Shown in pieces: positions 33,201 to 47,592 of a DNA stretch of 64,000 bases. The stretch covers positions 72,225,379 through 72,289,378 of the forward strand of contig NC_084740.1 of assembly GCF_033978785.1 (NCBI RefSeq), in the 5' to 3' direction. The stretch's first letter is position 1. Each line of letters starts with the position of its first letter. A program made the position numbers and the translations under genes. The stretch comes from Entelurus aequoreus (lineage: Eukaryota; Chordata; Actinopteri; Syngnathiformes; Syngnathidae). The notes beneath the pieces are model-generated. The model ran no database searches. It was not told the origin of the DNA and was given only the letters and a program-made list of their open reading frames with translations.

Positions 33201-36200
33201 TCACACACACAAGTGAATGCAAGGCATACTTGGTCAACAGCCATACAGGTCACACAGGCTGGCCGTATAAACAACTTTAACACTGTTACAAATATGCGCC
33301 ACACTGTGAACCCACACCAAACAAGAATGACAAACACATTTCGGGAGAACATCCGCACCGTAACACAACATAAACACAACACAACAAATACCCAGAACCC
33401 CTTGCAGCACTAACTCTTCCGGGACGCTACAATTTACACCCCCCGCATTGTTATTAGAAACCTATGCACCACAACAATTTAGATTAACACATCTAATACA
33501 TGTATAATTATTACTACTTCATTTTGAATATGGTCAAAATATAATTTGAACATTTTACTGCATACATTGAAGCATTTTTTTTCTAGTGTACAAATGAAAA
33601 AAATTATACAAACCACTAACAATAACCAATGTTATTAGAAAAATGTACACAAAATAATTTGAATTATTCCATGTAATACATGTATAATTTTAAACATGGT
33701 CAACATATTTTTCATCTGTGTTTCGAAGCATTCTTTTTCTAGTGTGCACGTGAAAAAAAACAAGGTAACTACTGTTAATAAACACACAAAAAATATGTTT
33801 ATAATTAGAGATGTCCGATAATATCGGACTGCCGATATTATCGGCCGATAAATGCTTTGAAATTTAATATCGGAAATTATCGGTATCGGTTTCAAAAAGT
33901 ACAATTTATGACTTTTTAAAACGTTGTTGTGTACACGGAAGTAGGGAGAAGTACAGAGCGCCAATAAACCTTAAAGGCACTTCTTTTGCGTGCCGGCCCA
34001 GTCACATAATATCTACGGCTTTTCACACACACAAGTGAATGCAACGCATACTTGGTCAACAGCCATACAGGTCACACAGGGTAGCCGTATAAACAACTTT
34101 AACACTGTTACAAATATGCGCCACACTGTGAACCCACACCAAACAAGAATGACAAACACATTTCGGGAGAACATCCGCACCGTAACACAACATAAACACA
34201 ACAGAACAAATACCCAGAACCCCTTGCAGCACTAACTCTTCCGGGACGCTACAATTTACACCCCCCACATTGTTATTAGAAACCTATGCACCACAACAAT
34301 TTAGATTAACACATCTAATACATGTATAATTATTACTACTTCATTTTGAATATGGTCAAAATATAATTTTAATAATTTACTGCATACATTGAAGCATTTT
34401 TTTTCTAGTGTACAAATGGAAAAAAATAATACAAACCACTAACAATAACCAATGTTATTAGAAAAATGTACACAAAATAATTTGAATTATTCCATGTAAT
34501 ACATGTATAATTTTAAACATGGTCAACATATTTTTAATCTGTGTTTTGAAGCATTCTTTTTCTAGTGTGCACGTGAAAAAAATAAGGTAACTACTGTTAA
34601 TAAACACACAAAAAGTATGTTTATAATTCCGATATTATCGGCTGATAAATGCTTTGAAATGTAATATCGGAAATTATCGGTATCGGTTTAAAAAAGTACA
34701 ATTTATGACTTTTTAAAACGCCGTTGTGTACACGGAAGTAGGGAGAAGTACAGAGCGCCAATAAACCTTAAAGGCACTTCTTTTGCGTGCCGGCCCAGTC
34801 ACATAATATCTACGGCTTTTCACACACACAAGTGAATGCCATGCACACTTGGTCAACAGCCATACAGGTCACACAGGGTGGCCGTATAAACAACTTTAAC
34901 ACTGTTACAAATATGCGCCACACTGTGAACCCACACCAAACAAGAATGACAAACACATTTCGGGAGAACATCCGCACCGTAACACAACATAAACACAACA
35001 CAACAAATACCCAGAACCCCTTGCAGCACTAACTCTTCCGGGACGCTACAATTTACAACACCCGCATTGTTATTAGAAACATATGCACCACAACATTTTA
35101 GATTAACACATCTAATACATGTATAATTATTACTACTTCATTTTGAATATGGTCAAAATATAATTTTAATAATTTAATGCATACATTGAAGCATTTTTTT
35201 TGAAAAAAATTATACAAACCACTAACAATAACCAATGTTATTAGAAAATTGTACACAAAATAATTTGAATTATTCCATGTAATACATGTATAATTTTAAA
35301 CATGGTCAACATATTTTTCATCTGTGTTTTGAAGCATTCTTTTTCTAGTGTGCACGTGAAAAAAATAAGGTAACTACTGTTGATAAACACACAAAAAATA
35401 TGTTTATAATTCCGATATTATCGGCTGATAAATGCTTTGAAATTTAATATCGGAAATTATCTGTATCGGTTTAAAAAAGTACAATTTATGACTTTTTAAA
35501 ACGCCGTTGTGTACACGGAAGTAGGGAGAAGTACAGAGCGCCAATAAACCTTAAAGGCATTTCTTTTGCGTGCCAGCCGAGTTACATAATATCTACGACT
35601 TTTCACACACACAAGTAAATGCAATGCATACTTGGTCAACAGCCATACAGGTCACACAGGGTGGCCGTATAAACAACTTTAACACTGTTACAAATATGCG
35701 CCACACTGTGAACCCACACCAAACAAGAATGACAAACACATTTCGGGAGAACATCCGCACCGTAACACAACATAAACACAACACAACAAATACCCAGAAC
35801 CCCTTGCAGCACTAACTCTTCCGGGACGCTACAATTTACAACCCCCGCATTGTTATTAGAAACATACGCACCACAACAATTTAGATTAACACATCTAATA
35901 CATGTATAATTATTACTACTTAATTTTGAATATGGTCAAAATATAATTTTAATAATTTACTGCATACATTGAAGCATTTTTTTTGTAGTGTACAAATGGA
36001 AAAAAAATTATACAAACCACTAACAATAACCAATGTTATTAGAAAAATGTACACAAAATAATTTGAATTATTCCATGTAATACATGTATAATTTTAAACA
36101 TTTTTCATATGTGTTTTGAAGCATTCTTTTTCTAGTGTGCATGTGAATAAAATAAGGTAACTACTGTTAATAAACACACAAAAAATATGTTTATAATTAG

Positions 36201-38590
36201 GGGACTGCCGATATTATCGGCCGATAAATGCTTTGAAATTTAATATCGGAAATTATCGGTATCGGTTTCAAAAAGTACAATTTATGACTTTTTAAAACGC
36301 CGTTGTGTACACGGAAGTAGGGAGAAGTACAGAGCGCCAATAAACCTTAAAGGCACTTCTTTTGCGTGCCGGCCCAGTCACATAATATCTACGACTTTTC
36401 ACACACACAAGTGAATGCAAGCATACTTGGTCAACAGCCATACAGGTCACACAGGGTGGCCGTATAAACAACTTTAACACTGTTACAAATATGCGCCATA
36501 CTGTGAACCCACACCAAACAAGAATGACAAACACATTTCGGGAGAACATCCGCACCGTAACACAACATAAACACAACACAACAAATACCCAGAACCCCTT
36601 GCAGCACTAACTCTTCCGGGACGCTACAATTTACACCCCCCACATTGTTATTAGAAACATATGCACCATAACAATTTAGATTAACACATCTAATACATGT
36701 ATAATTATTACTACTTCATTTTGAATATGGTCAAAATATAATTTTAATATTTTACTGTATACATTGAAGCATTTTTTTTCTAGTGTACAAATGAAAACAA
36801 TTATACAAACCACTGACAATAACCAATGTTATTAGAAAAATGTACACAAAATAATTTGAATTATTCCATGTAATACATGTATAATTTTAAACATGGTCAA
36901 CATATTTTGCATCTGTGTTTCGAAGCATTCTTTTTCTAGTGTGCACGTGAAAAAAATAAGGTAACTACTGTTAATAAACACACAAAAAATATGTTTATAA
37001 TTCCGATATTATCGGCTGATAAATGCTTTGAAATTTAATATCGGAAATGATCGGTATCGGTTTCAAAAAGTACAATTTATGACTTTTTAAAACGCCGCTG
37101 TGTACACGGAAGTAGGGAGAAGTACAGAGCGCCAATAAACCTTAAAGGCACTTCTTTTGCGTGCCGGCCGAGTTACATAATATCTACGACTTTTCACACA
37201 CACAAGTAAATGCAATGCATACTTGGTCAACAGCCATACAGGTCACACAGGGTGGCCGTAAAAACAACTTTAACACTGTTACAAATATGCGCCACACTGT
37301 GAACCCACACCAAACAAGAATGACAAACACATTTCGGGAGAACATCCGCACCGTAACACAACATAAACACAACAGAACAAATACCCAGAACCCCTTGCAG
37401 CACTAACTCTTCCGGGACGCTACAATTTACACCCCCCGCATTGTTATTAGAAACATATGCACCATAGCAATTTAGATTAACACATCTAATACATGTATAA
37501 TTATTACTACTTAATTTTCAATATGGTCAAAATATAATTTTAATAATTTACTGCATACATTGAAGCATTTTTTTTCTAGTGTACAAATGGAAAAAAATAA
37601 TACAAACCACTAACAATAACCAATGTTATTAGAAAAATGTACACAAAATAATTTGAATTATTCCATGTAATACATGTATAATTTTAAACATGGTCAACAT
37701 ATTTTTCATCTGTGTTTCGAAGCATTCTTTTTCTAGTGTGCACGTGAAAAAAATAAGGTAACTACTGTTAATAAACACACAAAAAATATGTTTATAATTC
37801 CGATATTATCGGCTGATAAATGCTTTGAAATGTAATATCGGAAATTATCGGTATCGGTTTAAAAAAGTACAATTTATGACTTTTTAAAACGCCGTTGTGT
37901 ACACGGAAGTAGGGAGAAGTACAGAGCGCCAATAAACCTTAAAGGCACTTCTTTTGCGTGCCGGCTCAGTTACATAATATCTACGACTTTTCCCAAACAC
38001 AAGTGAATGCCATGCATACTTGGTCAACAGCCATATAGGTCACACAGGGTGGCGGTATAAACAACTTTAACACTGTTACAAATATGCGCCACACTGTGAA
38101 CCCACACCAAACAAGAATGACAAACACATTTCGGGAGAACATCCGCACCGTAACACAACATAAACACAACAGAACAAATACCCAGAACCCCTTGCAGCAC
38201 TAACTCTTCCGGGACGCTACAATTTACAACCCCCCACATTGTTATTAGAAACATATGCACCACAACATTTTAGATTAACACATCTAATACATGTATAATT
38301 ATTACTACTTAATTTTGAATATGGTCAAAATATAATTTTAATAATTTACTGCATACATTGAAGCATTTTTTTGAAAAAAATTATACAAACCACTAACAAT
38401 AACCAATGTTATTAGAAAAATGTACTCAAAATAATTTGAATTATTCCATGTAATACATGTATAATTTTAAACATGGTCAACATATTTTGCATCTGTGTTT
38501 TGAAGCATTCTTTTTCTAGTGTGCACGTGAAAAAAATAAGGTAACTACTGTTGATAAACGCACAAAAAATATGTTTATAATACATGTATT
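30221..38590. repeat. ~800-bp satellite built on a MITE insertion
   Basis: Ten units, with MITE starts at about 30571, 31388, 32187, 33008, 33807, 34628, 35411, 36198, 36999 and 37799. Each unit has about 340 bp of ~160-bp monomers and about 460 bp of MITE. Two versions of the MITE start alternate in the first six units: a full one with gatgtccgataatatcgg and a truncated one starting ccgatattatcggctgat. That gives a ~1.6-kb dimer. Later units are mainly truncated. An 81-codon frame recurs in most units but lies in MITE sequence and has no known domain. Confidence 0.93.
30571..31036 (+). mobile_element. MITE core of first 800-bp unit
   Basis: Starts ttagggatgtccgataatat after the monomer word tatgttcataa and ends at ccccgc, where the monomer resumes with attgttattagaaac. 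Sequence includes cggtatcggtttcaaaaagt, gaacccacaccaaacaagaa and cactaactcttccgggacgc. The right inverted end is missing, so it was truncated before or during amplification. Type member of the family seen also at 15950. Confidence 0.8.
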
Positions 38591-39299
38591 ATGATGGATG
38601 GACGGAGGTATACACAACATATTAAAAAAATACTTTTTTTTAGATACAAGTTTGTTTTTATTCAAAAAGTCATTTTTAAAAATCTTTTGACACAGATGTT
38701 TGCACAATATATAAATACATGTATAGAAAGGTAAAAATGGAATTCAGTGATGAATGGCCGGCCATGGGAGTCCCCCTCAAGTCACGTCTTGATCCACTCA
38801 AAGCGTCTGCACTGCTCTTCCGTCTTCTCATGTGCACACTACATATCAGTGGCGATTTAAGCTGTTACGTAACAAATGTCCTCTTGACTTGGAAGTGTGT
38901 CATCTCTCCGGATAAGCCCGCCCCCCCCCCCCCCCCCCCCGCACCCCCTGATGGCCGCGATCCAAAAAAATACCCTACTCTTCCTGAAGGCGCCCCACTC
39001 CCCTTCGTGAGGAAAGTAACGTTTGGATGGTGGGGCGAAAGATGTGTAGAGGAAGGGAGGACAAAAAGGGGGAGAGACAATAGCGAGAGACTTAACAAGG
39101 ATAGAGGCTGGGCGGAGGCTTAGGGGGAGGAGAGAAAAGCGAAGATGATGAAGATAAATAGTTGCGACATGAAGGAGAGCTGCTGTCCTGTCCTGCGATG
39201 CCGCACTAATTGGAATCCACTTGTGGACATCGCATGTCTCTACACAGAGTCTCACTCTACTTTGACCACCATTTCCTTTGCTGTAACAACATTAATGGA
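38591..39299. other. Unique region with poly-C tract
   Basis: Non-repetitive except for about 20 C at 38921-38940. A 134-codon plus-strand frame (38719-39123) and longer minus-strand frames run through the C tract and show no domain. 39120-39290 has normal complexity and might be regulatory. No gene is called. Confidence 0.4.
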
Positions 39300-42200
39300 A
39301 CATGTCTGGGCATCCCGCTTCTGACACCAAAATGTTGCAGGAAATATTTATAAATATTTATTGAAGCACCAGAGTCCGCCCTCCATTGTCCTCAATGGTT
39401 TGTGTTTGTAATAATGGAAAATATAGACCAGGGTCATGTGCGAGAATCCCACTTCTGACACCAGAAATGTCGGAAATAGTTTAAAAAAAAAAAAAAAGAT
39501 TGTCCAATTGTTTTCCTTTGTGTATATAGTAAAGACATGCGCTATATGGAATATGTTAACGTGTTAGGATCCCACCTCTGACATGAGAAATGTAGGAAAT
39601 AGTAAAAAAATATATGATTGTCCCGTTGTTCTCCTTTGTGCAGGTGGTAATGAAATGCGGTAAATTGAATATGTTAACATGTCAGGATCCCACCTCTGAC
39701 ATCAGAAATGTAGGAAATAGTAAAAAAAAAATGGATGAGAACCATTTAGCTTTACTTTTGTATTACTCTAGTCTGCCCACCATCGTCCTCAATTGTTTGT
39801 GTGTATTAATGGAATATAAAGACCATGGTCACAGGTGAGGATCCCACTTTTGACACCAGAAATGTAGGAAATTGTAAAAAAAAATAGATGAGAACCATTT
39901 AGCTTTACATTTGTATTACTGTAGTCTGCCCATTATTGTTCTCAATTGTTTGTGTGTAGTAATGGAATATAAATACCATGGTCACACGTGAGGATCCCAC
40001 CTCTGACACCAGAAATGTAGGAAATTGTAAAAAAATAGATGAGAACCATTTAGCTCTACATTGGTATTACTCTAGTCTGCCCACCATCGTCCTCAATTGT
40101 TTGTGTGTAGTAATGGAATATAAAGACCATGGTCACAGGTGAGGATCCCACTTTTGACACCAGAAATGTAGGAAATTGTAAAAAAAAATAGATGAGAACC
40201 ATTTAGCTTTACATTTGTATTACTGTAGTCTGCCCATTATTGTTCTCAATTGTTTGTGTGTAGCAATGGAATATAAATACCATGGTCACACGTGAGGATC
40301 CCACCTCTGACACCAGAAATGTAGGAAATTGTAAAAAAATAGATGAGAACCATTTAGCTTTACTTTTGTATTACTCTAGTCTGCCCACCATCGTCCTCAA
40401 TTGTTTGTGTGTAGTAATGGAATATAAAGACCATGGTCACAGGTGAGGATCCCACTTTTGACACCAGAAATGTAGGAAATTGTAAAAAAAATAGATGAGA
40501 ACCATTTAGCTTTACATTTGTATTACTGTAGTCTGCCCATTATTGTTCTCAATTGTTTGTGTGTAGTAATGGAATATAAATACCATGGTCACACGTGAGG
40601 ATCCCACTTCTGACACCAGAAATGTAGGAAATTGTACAAAAATAGATGAGAACCATTTAGCTTTACTTTTGTATTACTCTAGTCTGCCCACCATCGTCCT
40701 CAATTGTTTGTGTGTAGTAATGGAATATAAAGACCATGGTCACAGGTGAGGATCCCACTTTTGACACTAGAAATGTAGGAAATTGTAAAAAAATAGTTGA
40801 TAACCATTTAGCTTTACATTTGTATTACTCTAGTCTGCCCATTATTGTTCTCAATTGTTTGTGTGTAGTAATGGAATATAAATACCATGGTCACACGTGA
40901 GGATCCCACCTCTGACACCAGAAATGTAGGAAATTGTAAAAAAATAGATGAGAACCATTTAGCTTTACTTTTGTATTACTCTAGTCTGCCCACCATCGTC
41001 CTCAATTGTTTGTGTGTAGTAATGGAATATAAAGACCATGGTCACAGGTGAGGATCCCACTTTTGACACCAGAAATGTAGGAAATTGTAAAAAAAATAGA
41101 TGAGAACCATTTAGCTTTATATTTGTATTACTGTAGTCTGCCCATTATTGTTCTCAATTGTTTGTGTGTAGTAATGGAATATAAATACCATGGTCACACG
41201 TGAGGATCCCACTTCTGACACCAGAAATGTAGGAAATTGTAAAAAAATAGATGAGAACCATTTAGCTTTACTTTTGTATTACTCTAGTCTGCCCACCATC
41301 GTCCTCAATTGTTTGTGTGTAGTAATGGAATATAAAGACCATGGTCACAGGTGAGGATCCCACTTTTGACACCAGAAATGTAGGAAATTGTAAAAAAAAT
41401 AGATGAGAACCATTTAACTTTACATTTGTATTACTGTAGTCTGCCCATTATTGTTCTCAATTGTTTGTGTGTAGTAATGGAATATAAATACCATGGTCAC
41501 ACACGTGAGGATCCCACCTCTGACACCAGAAATGTAGGAAATTGTAAAAAAATAGATGAGAACCATTTAGCTTTACTTTTGTATTACTCTAGTCTGCCCA
41601 CCATCGTCCTCAATTGTTTGGGTGTAGTAATGGAATATAAAGACCATGGTCACAGGTGAGGATCCCACTTTTGACACCAGAAATGTAGGAAATTGTAAAA
41701 AAAATAGATGAGAACCATTTAGCTTTACATTTGTATTACTGTAGTCTGCCCATTATTGTTCTCAATTGTTTGTGTGTAGTAATGGAATATAAATACCATG
41801 GTCACACGTGAGGATCCCACCTCTGACACCAGAAATGTAGGAAATTGTAAAAAAAATAGATGAGAACCATTTAGCTCTACATTGGTATTACTCTAGTCTG
41901 CCCACCATCGTCCTCAATTGTTTGTGTGTAGTAATGGAATATAAAGACCATGGTCACAGGTGAGGATCCCACTTTTGACACTAGAAATGTAGGAAATTGT
42001 AAAAAAATAGTTGATAACCATTTAGCTTTACATTTGTATTACTCTAGTCTGCCCATTATGGTTCTCAATTGTTTGTGTGTAGTAATGGAATATAAAGACC
42101 ATATATAAAGACCATGGTCACACGTGAGGATCCCACTTCTGACACCAGAAATGTAGGAAATTGTAAAAAAATAGATGAGAACCATTTAGCTCTACATTGG

Positions 42201-43285
42201 TATTACTCTAGTCTGCCCACCATCGTCCTCAATTGTTTGTGTGTAGTAATGGAATATAAAGACCATGGTCACAGGTGAGGATCCCACTTTTGACACCAGA
42301 AATGTAGGAAATTGTAAAAAAAATAGATGAGAACCATTTAGCTTTACATTTGTATTACTCTAGTCTGCCCATTATTGTTCTCAATTGTTTGTGTGTAGTA
42401 ATGGAATATAAAGACCATATATAGAGACCATGGTCACACGTGAGGATCCCACTTCTGACACCAGAAATGTAGGAAATTGTAAAAAAATAGATGAGAACCA
42501 TTTAGCTCTACCTTGGTATTACTCTAGTCTGCCCACCATTGTCCTCAATTGTTTGTGTGTAGTAATGGAATATAAAGACCATGGTGACATGTGAGGATCC
42601 CACTTCTGACACCAGAAATGTAGGAAATTGTAAAAAAAATAGATGAGAACCATTTAGCTCTACATTGGTGTTAATCTAGTCTGCCCATCATCGTCCTCAA
42701 TTGTTTGTGTGTGTAGTAATGGAATATAAAGACCACGGTCACACATGAGGATCCCACTTCTGACACCAGAAATGTAAGAAATAGTTAAAAAATCCATAAG
42801 CACCATTAGTCTCTACGAAGGTCTCACTCTTGTCTGCCCACCGTTGTCATTAATTGTTTGTGTGTGTAGTCATTAACTACATAAACCATTGTCACATGTG
42901 AGCATTCTGCTTCTGACACCAGTAAAGTATAGGAAATATTAAGATAACAGAAGAATATACTGTATATACAAGCACCATTTGTCTTGACATAGGCTTTACT
43001 CTAGTTTGGCTACCATTGTTTTCCTGTGTGTTTGGAGTAATGACATGCAATATATTGATTGTGTTAACATGTGAGGATCCCGCTTCTCACACTAGAAATG
43101 CAGGAAATAGTTTTAAACAAAAGTACCATTTGTCTCTACATAGGTCTTTCCCTTGTCTTCCCACCATTGTCCTCAATTGTGTGTGTGTGTGTGTGTGAGT
43201 GTGTGTGTCTGTATAAGGACCATGGTCACGTCACGTGTGAGGATTCCAGTTCTGACACCAGAAATGTAGAAAATAGTAAAATAAC
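39300..43285. repeat. 152-bp satellite in 303-bp dimers
   Basis: The landmark gaggatcccacttctgacac recurs about every 152 bp. Type 1 has cacaggtgagg, cttttgacacc and ttactgtagtctgcccatta. Type 2 has cacacgtgagg, cctctgacacc and ctctagtctgcccaccatcg. They alternate, so cacaggtgagg recurs about every 303 bp (39830, 40134, 40438 and on). The middle (39.8-42.6 kb) is highly uniform and the edges are divergent. Non-coding. Confidence 0.93.
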
Positions 43286-43290
43286 AAATA

Positions 43291-44089
43291 CTGTAAATTT
43301 TGGACCATAAGCCGCTACTTTTTTCTTACACTTCGAACCCTGCAGCTTATAAGACAGCTCAGGCTAATTTATGGATTTTTCTTCGCCGGTGGCAATAATA
43401 AAATATAGTTTTAAAAAAACATGCCAAAAAACTGAGAATAAGTTTTATTGTTTGTACTACGGTGCCATCTTTTGGACGAGTTTACTCACTGCTGTAGTGT
43501 CCTTCCATTTACCAGTAGTGCTTTCAAACGGAAGTGCAATGCCATTCAGTCTTCTAGCCGTCTAGATTTCTTAATTCATCACTCCTCGCAACGTTTGTAA
43601 TTTTTACAATATAACTAAAACTGTTAATACTTACTAAACCGTCAAATGTGTGATGTCTGTAGGAGTGTTTTCATGCATATTTGCACTAGCGTCGTTAGCA
43701 TTAGTTATTATGCTAACATTTTTACGAGGGTGGGTATTCGTATTATTAACTTACGACAACATCACTTTTGTACTGTTCCAGTTTCACAAATTCCTTACTA
43801 AATTCACCAAAATGTCACGGTGGAGTTATTGAGTCTGTTTAGCTGATTGGAGAGCTAGCTTGCGCAGCTAGTGGGTCCATGATGATGACTTCTATTTTGT
43901 TTGATCATCCGTTTTACTGCCGTGTTACAGACACCATTTGGAAACAATTAAGGTATGTAAATAAACATTTACAATATGTTTCTGTATAAATAACTCTTTT
44001 CACAATATATATATCTGCGGCTAATATATGGAAAAATATTTTTTCCCCCTAAAATTCAGTGGATGCGCTGTGAAGTCCGGAAAACACAG
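43291..44089. mobile_element. TA-flanked DNA element (799 bp)
   Basis: Left end ctgtaaattttggaccataa, right end gaagtccggaaaacacag, flanked by TA (43289-43290 and 44090-44091). It interrupts a monomer of the 152-bp array, whose sequence resumes with tataagcaccatttgtctct. No transposase frame. Confidence 0.75.
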
Positions 44090-44164
44090 TATATATAAGC
44101 ACCATTTGTCTCTATAGGTTTCACTCTAGTTTGGCTATCATTGTTATCTTTTGTCCGTGTACTA

Positions 44165-44655
44165 CTGTATTTTTCGGAGTATAAGTCGCACCGGAGCATA
44201 AGTCGCACCTGCCGAAAATGCATAATAAAGAAGGAAAAAAACATATGTAAGTCGCATTTCTTTGGGAAATTTATTTGATAAAAGCCAACACCAAGAATAG
44301 ACATTTGAAAGGCAATTTAAAATAAATAAAGAATAGTGAACAACAGGCTGAATAAGTGTACGTTATATGAGGCATAAATAACCAACTGAGAACGTTCCTG
44401 GTATGTTAACGTAACATATTATGGTAAGAGTCATTCAAATAACTATAACATATAGAACATGCTATACGTTTACCAAACAATCTGTCACTCCTAATCGCTA
44501 AATCCCATGAAATATTATACGTCTAGTCTCTTACGTGAATGAGCTAAATAATATTATTTGGATATTTTACGCTAATGTGTTAATAATTTCACACATAAGT
44601 CGCACCCCCGGCCAAACTATGAAAAAAACTGCGATTTATAGTCCGGAAAATACGG
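44165..44655. mobile_element. MITE of the CGGAGTATAAGTCGCACC type
   Basis: Left end ctgtatttttcggagtataa, right end tatagtccggaaaatacgg, flanked by TA (44163-44164 and 44656-44657). It splits another satellite monomer. Fragments of the family lie at 60044, 61888 and 62272. Confidence 0.85.
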
Positions 44656-44657
44656 TA

Positions 44658-45182
44658 TATGGCTTATGTTAACATGTGAGGATCCCGCTTCTGACTCTAG
44701 AAATGCAGGAAATAGGTTTAAAAAAAAAAAAGATATAAGCACCGTTTGTCTCGACATAGGTCTCACTTTAGTTTGGTTACCACTGGTATCTTTTGTCTGT
44801 GTAGTAATGACATACAGTAACACGTTAACCTGAGGATCGAACTTCTCACACTAAAAAATTGAGGAAATGGTAAAAAAATAAATAAAAAGATAAGCACAAT
44901 TTGTCCATAGTAGGACCACTATTGCTTGTGTGTAGTAATGACATATATTAACTATGTTCAAATATGAGGATCCTGCTTCTGACACCAAAATGTATAAACA
45001 TCGTAAAAAACCCCATTTGTAATGTCTTTCACGCCATAAGTCTCGATATGGTTTGGCCCAAATTAGACTCTTTTGTTCTTGTCTGTGTAGTGCTGACATA
45101 AATGGAAAATGTTAGCTTCGAGGATCCTGTTTCTGACACCAAAAATGCTGTAGGAAATACGTAAGCACCATATGTCTCTGCA
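44658..45182. repeat. Divergent 152-bp monomers
   Basis: Contains gtgaggatcccgcttctgac and later gaggatcctgcttctgacac with decayed spacers, the right edge of the 39.3-kb array. Confidence 0.8.
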
Positions 45183-45184
45183 TA

Positions 45185-45819
45185 CACTGCAAAAACTGAA
45201 ATCTAAGTAAGATTAAATATCTCAAATAAGGGTGATATTTGCTTATTTTCTGTCTGATAAGATAATTCTTCTCACTAAGCAGATTTTATGTTAGAGTGTT
45301 TTACTTGTTTTATGTGTTTTGGTCCTAAATGATCTCAGTAAGATATTACAGCTTGTTGCTGAGATTTGATGACCTATATTGAGTAAAACATGCTTGAAAC
45401 TAGAATATCAAGTGTTGCAAAGCTGTGTCATCAACACTCACAAGAACAAAACTACTTTTTAAAGTAATAATTTCTTATTTCAAGCATGAAAAAAAAAATC
45501 GTGATGCCGAGCGCATATCATTATGTCAAGATAATGGCACTAGCATTTACTTCATTTAAGAATATGTTTCAACATATTGAGCAAAAAGGTCTCTTTTTTT
45601 TTTCCTACCAAGAACAGTGCACTTGTTATTAGTGAGAATATACTTATTTTAAGGTATTTTGGGGTTCATTGAGGTTAGCTCATTTTACTTGTTTTGGAAA
45701 AGTCTTGACAAGCCAAATTTTCTTGTTCTATTGGCAGATAATTTTGCTTAGTTCAAGTAAAATACCCCTCATTTTTGTATTTTTTTTTTCTTGTTTTTGA
45801 ACACAGACTTTTTGCAGTG
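45185..45819. mobile_element. TA-flanked MITE, CACTGCAAAAA ends (635 bp)
   Basis: Ends cactgcaaaaactgaaatct and gactttttgcagtg are inverted and flanked by TA (45183-45184, 45820-45821). The monomer of the satellite is cut between gtctctgca and gttctcactgtagttt. A widespread teleost family without coding capacity. Confidence 0.88.
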
Positions 45820-45821
45820 TA

Positions 45822-46431
45822 GTTCTCACTGTAGTTTAACCACAATTGTTCTGCTGGTTTGTCTGTGTGTAGTATTGACATGTTTACACATGAAGACACT
45901 TTCCGAGTCAATGTTTATTATTGTGGTTGTCATTTTTCATTACTGATACGTTCATATTTGGATTGCATTATAGGGGACAAAAAAAAAGCTGGTGGTTTTG
46001 GTCAATCCACACGAGGATGAAAAGCACGCGGGGGTCAGCAGTTGAATGAAGAAAGGTGGTCCTGTAAATAAATGGACAATGGATAAAGGGTCATTGTGGT
46101 GTGCACAGATAGCAGCTGGCTCCTCACTCAGGATGAATGAGTGCACAGAATGCACACAGTATTCTAGAAAATACTTCTACCACTGGACAAAAATAAACAG
46201 TGGTCAGGTGGACTTCTTTTAGGACGCATTACTCGGAACACTTGAATACTACGGATTTTATACTTTTCTATGCTCTTCATGCTACAGTTTTTAGTTTTTG
46301 AAAGCAGTTATATTGTCTTTTAAAGCTACCGCACTACAGAGCTACGGATTGAAACTAGCCACCATGCTAAGTATGGAATACTTATGTTTGTATTCTGCCT
46401 TTTATTCCATCATCAGCCTACACGTACGACA
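45822..46431. other. Monomer remnant and unique DNA
   Basis: The first 80 bp complete the interrupted monomer. The rest is unique, with no gene seen. Confidence 0.4.
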
Positions 46432-46925
46432 CCTAGGGATGGGTTCCAATCCCATTTAAACCAATACGGCACTGTACCTGGGAATCCATTCTGGTACTCA
46501 ACACAATTTTTGGTACTTCTGTGTGTGTTACCAAATATTATTTGTTTTCATTTGTTCAAATTATTTTTTGCAATATTTAAGTTGTCGTTATATCTTACTT
46601 GTTATCATTTGCAAGTATGACATTAATTTGCAATTACAGTTGCAAGTCCAATACGTTAGATGGCAGTGGTGTATTGTTTGTATGTTATGTTTGTTTTTGT
46701 TGCACCCTATAAAGTTTTAATACCGTAAGTATTGTACTTATTACTCACTAGCTGTTTGATTGTAACGTGCATCTTAGTTGTAGTTTTCTTCAACACATTT
46801 GTTGCCATGTAAAATCGCTAATGCTAATCAGTAGCATGCCAAAAGCAAAGCCAGTGTATATTAGCATCAAGCTAGAGCATTTTTTGGAAAAGTAGAGCCT
46901 TACTTTACTTCCGTTGAAGCGTTTT
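46432..46925. mobile_element. Decayed DNA-element fragment
   Basis: Begins cctagggatgggttccaatc, a degenerate form of the gggatgggtacc end of fish elements, and includes tgctaatcagtagcatgc. The right end is replaced by the next element. Confidence 0.45.
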
Positions 46926-47556
46926 TTTGACATCATTGAGTAATTTGCATAATTTACTACAATGATATGATTTCCTCTAAAAAGGCTCAAAAAATGTATA
47001 CTTACTAATTAATAATAACAGTTTTGTTTTAAACGTCCATCCATCCATCCATTTTACAATATAATTACAACACTTTATGTACATATTTATATACAGATTT
47101 GAACAATAAGTTATTCACTGAAATATATTTATTAATTGTGGTTCTTACAAAAAATATATCTTATAAAATATAAAAGCTAAAATGTCTCTTTAAGCTCTGC
47201 CCCTTTAATTAGTGCATACTAAATAATTTTACTTTAGCCTACTACTACAACCGTATTATTTACCAGCAACATAAAGTGAAACAGAGGCAGAGGTGTCCTG
47301 CCACAGTCAGTAACAAATAAACAGAAAATAGTAGTGGTCAAATACAAATAAGGCAACAAGAGAAGTATCCTACACTTCTCTTTTGTAAAGTAAATCTAAA
47401 CAGCCTATATGGGCATCTACATCAACTATATGATTTGCCTAAGAAGCTGGACAGGACAAAAAAACCCAAATATTTTAATTTTTTTAAATTTGTGGCGGAC
47501 GTAATTCTTTCGTGGCGGGCCGCCACAAATAAATGAATGTGTGGGAAACACTGCAA
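46926..47556 (+). mobile_element. hAT copy 2, 5'-truncated
   Basis: Same family as 27668-28587: shares gagtaatttgcataatttac, cctttaattagtgcatacta and the terminus gtgtgggaaacactg. Starts inside the family consensus and has an internal deletion near 47338. Confidence 0.85.
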
Positions 47557-47592
47557 TTTCTTTGTTGCATGCAAATAGCAACATTAACTAGA

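Noticed and set aside
30756..37406. An 81-codon plus-strand frame repeated about every 800 bp, with 62-63-codon minus-strand partners, as a conserved gene family
   Set aside because: It lies inside the MITE part of each satellite unit. Conservation is explained by recent amplification; there is no domain, and both strands are equally open.
38719..39255. Overlapping frames of 134 and 132 codons on opposite strands
   Set aside because: Both run through the poly-C tract, show no domain and have no splice support.
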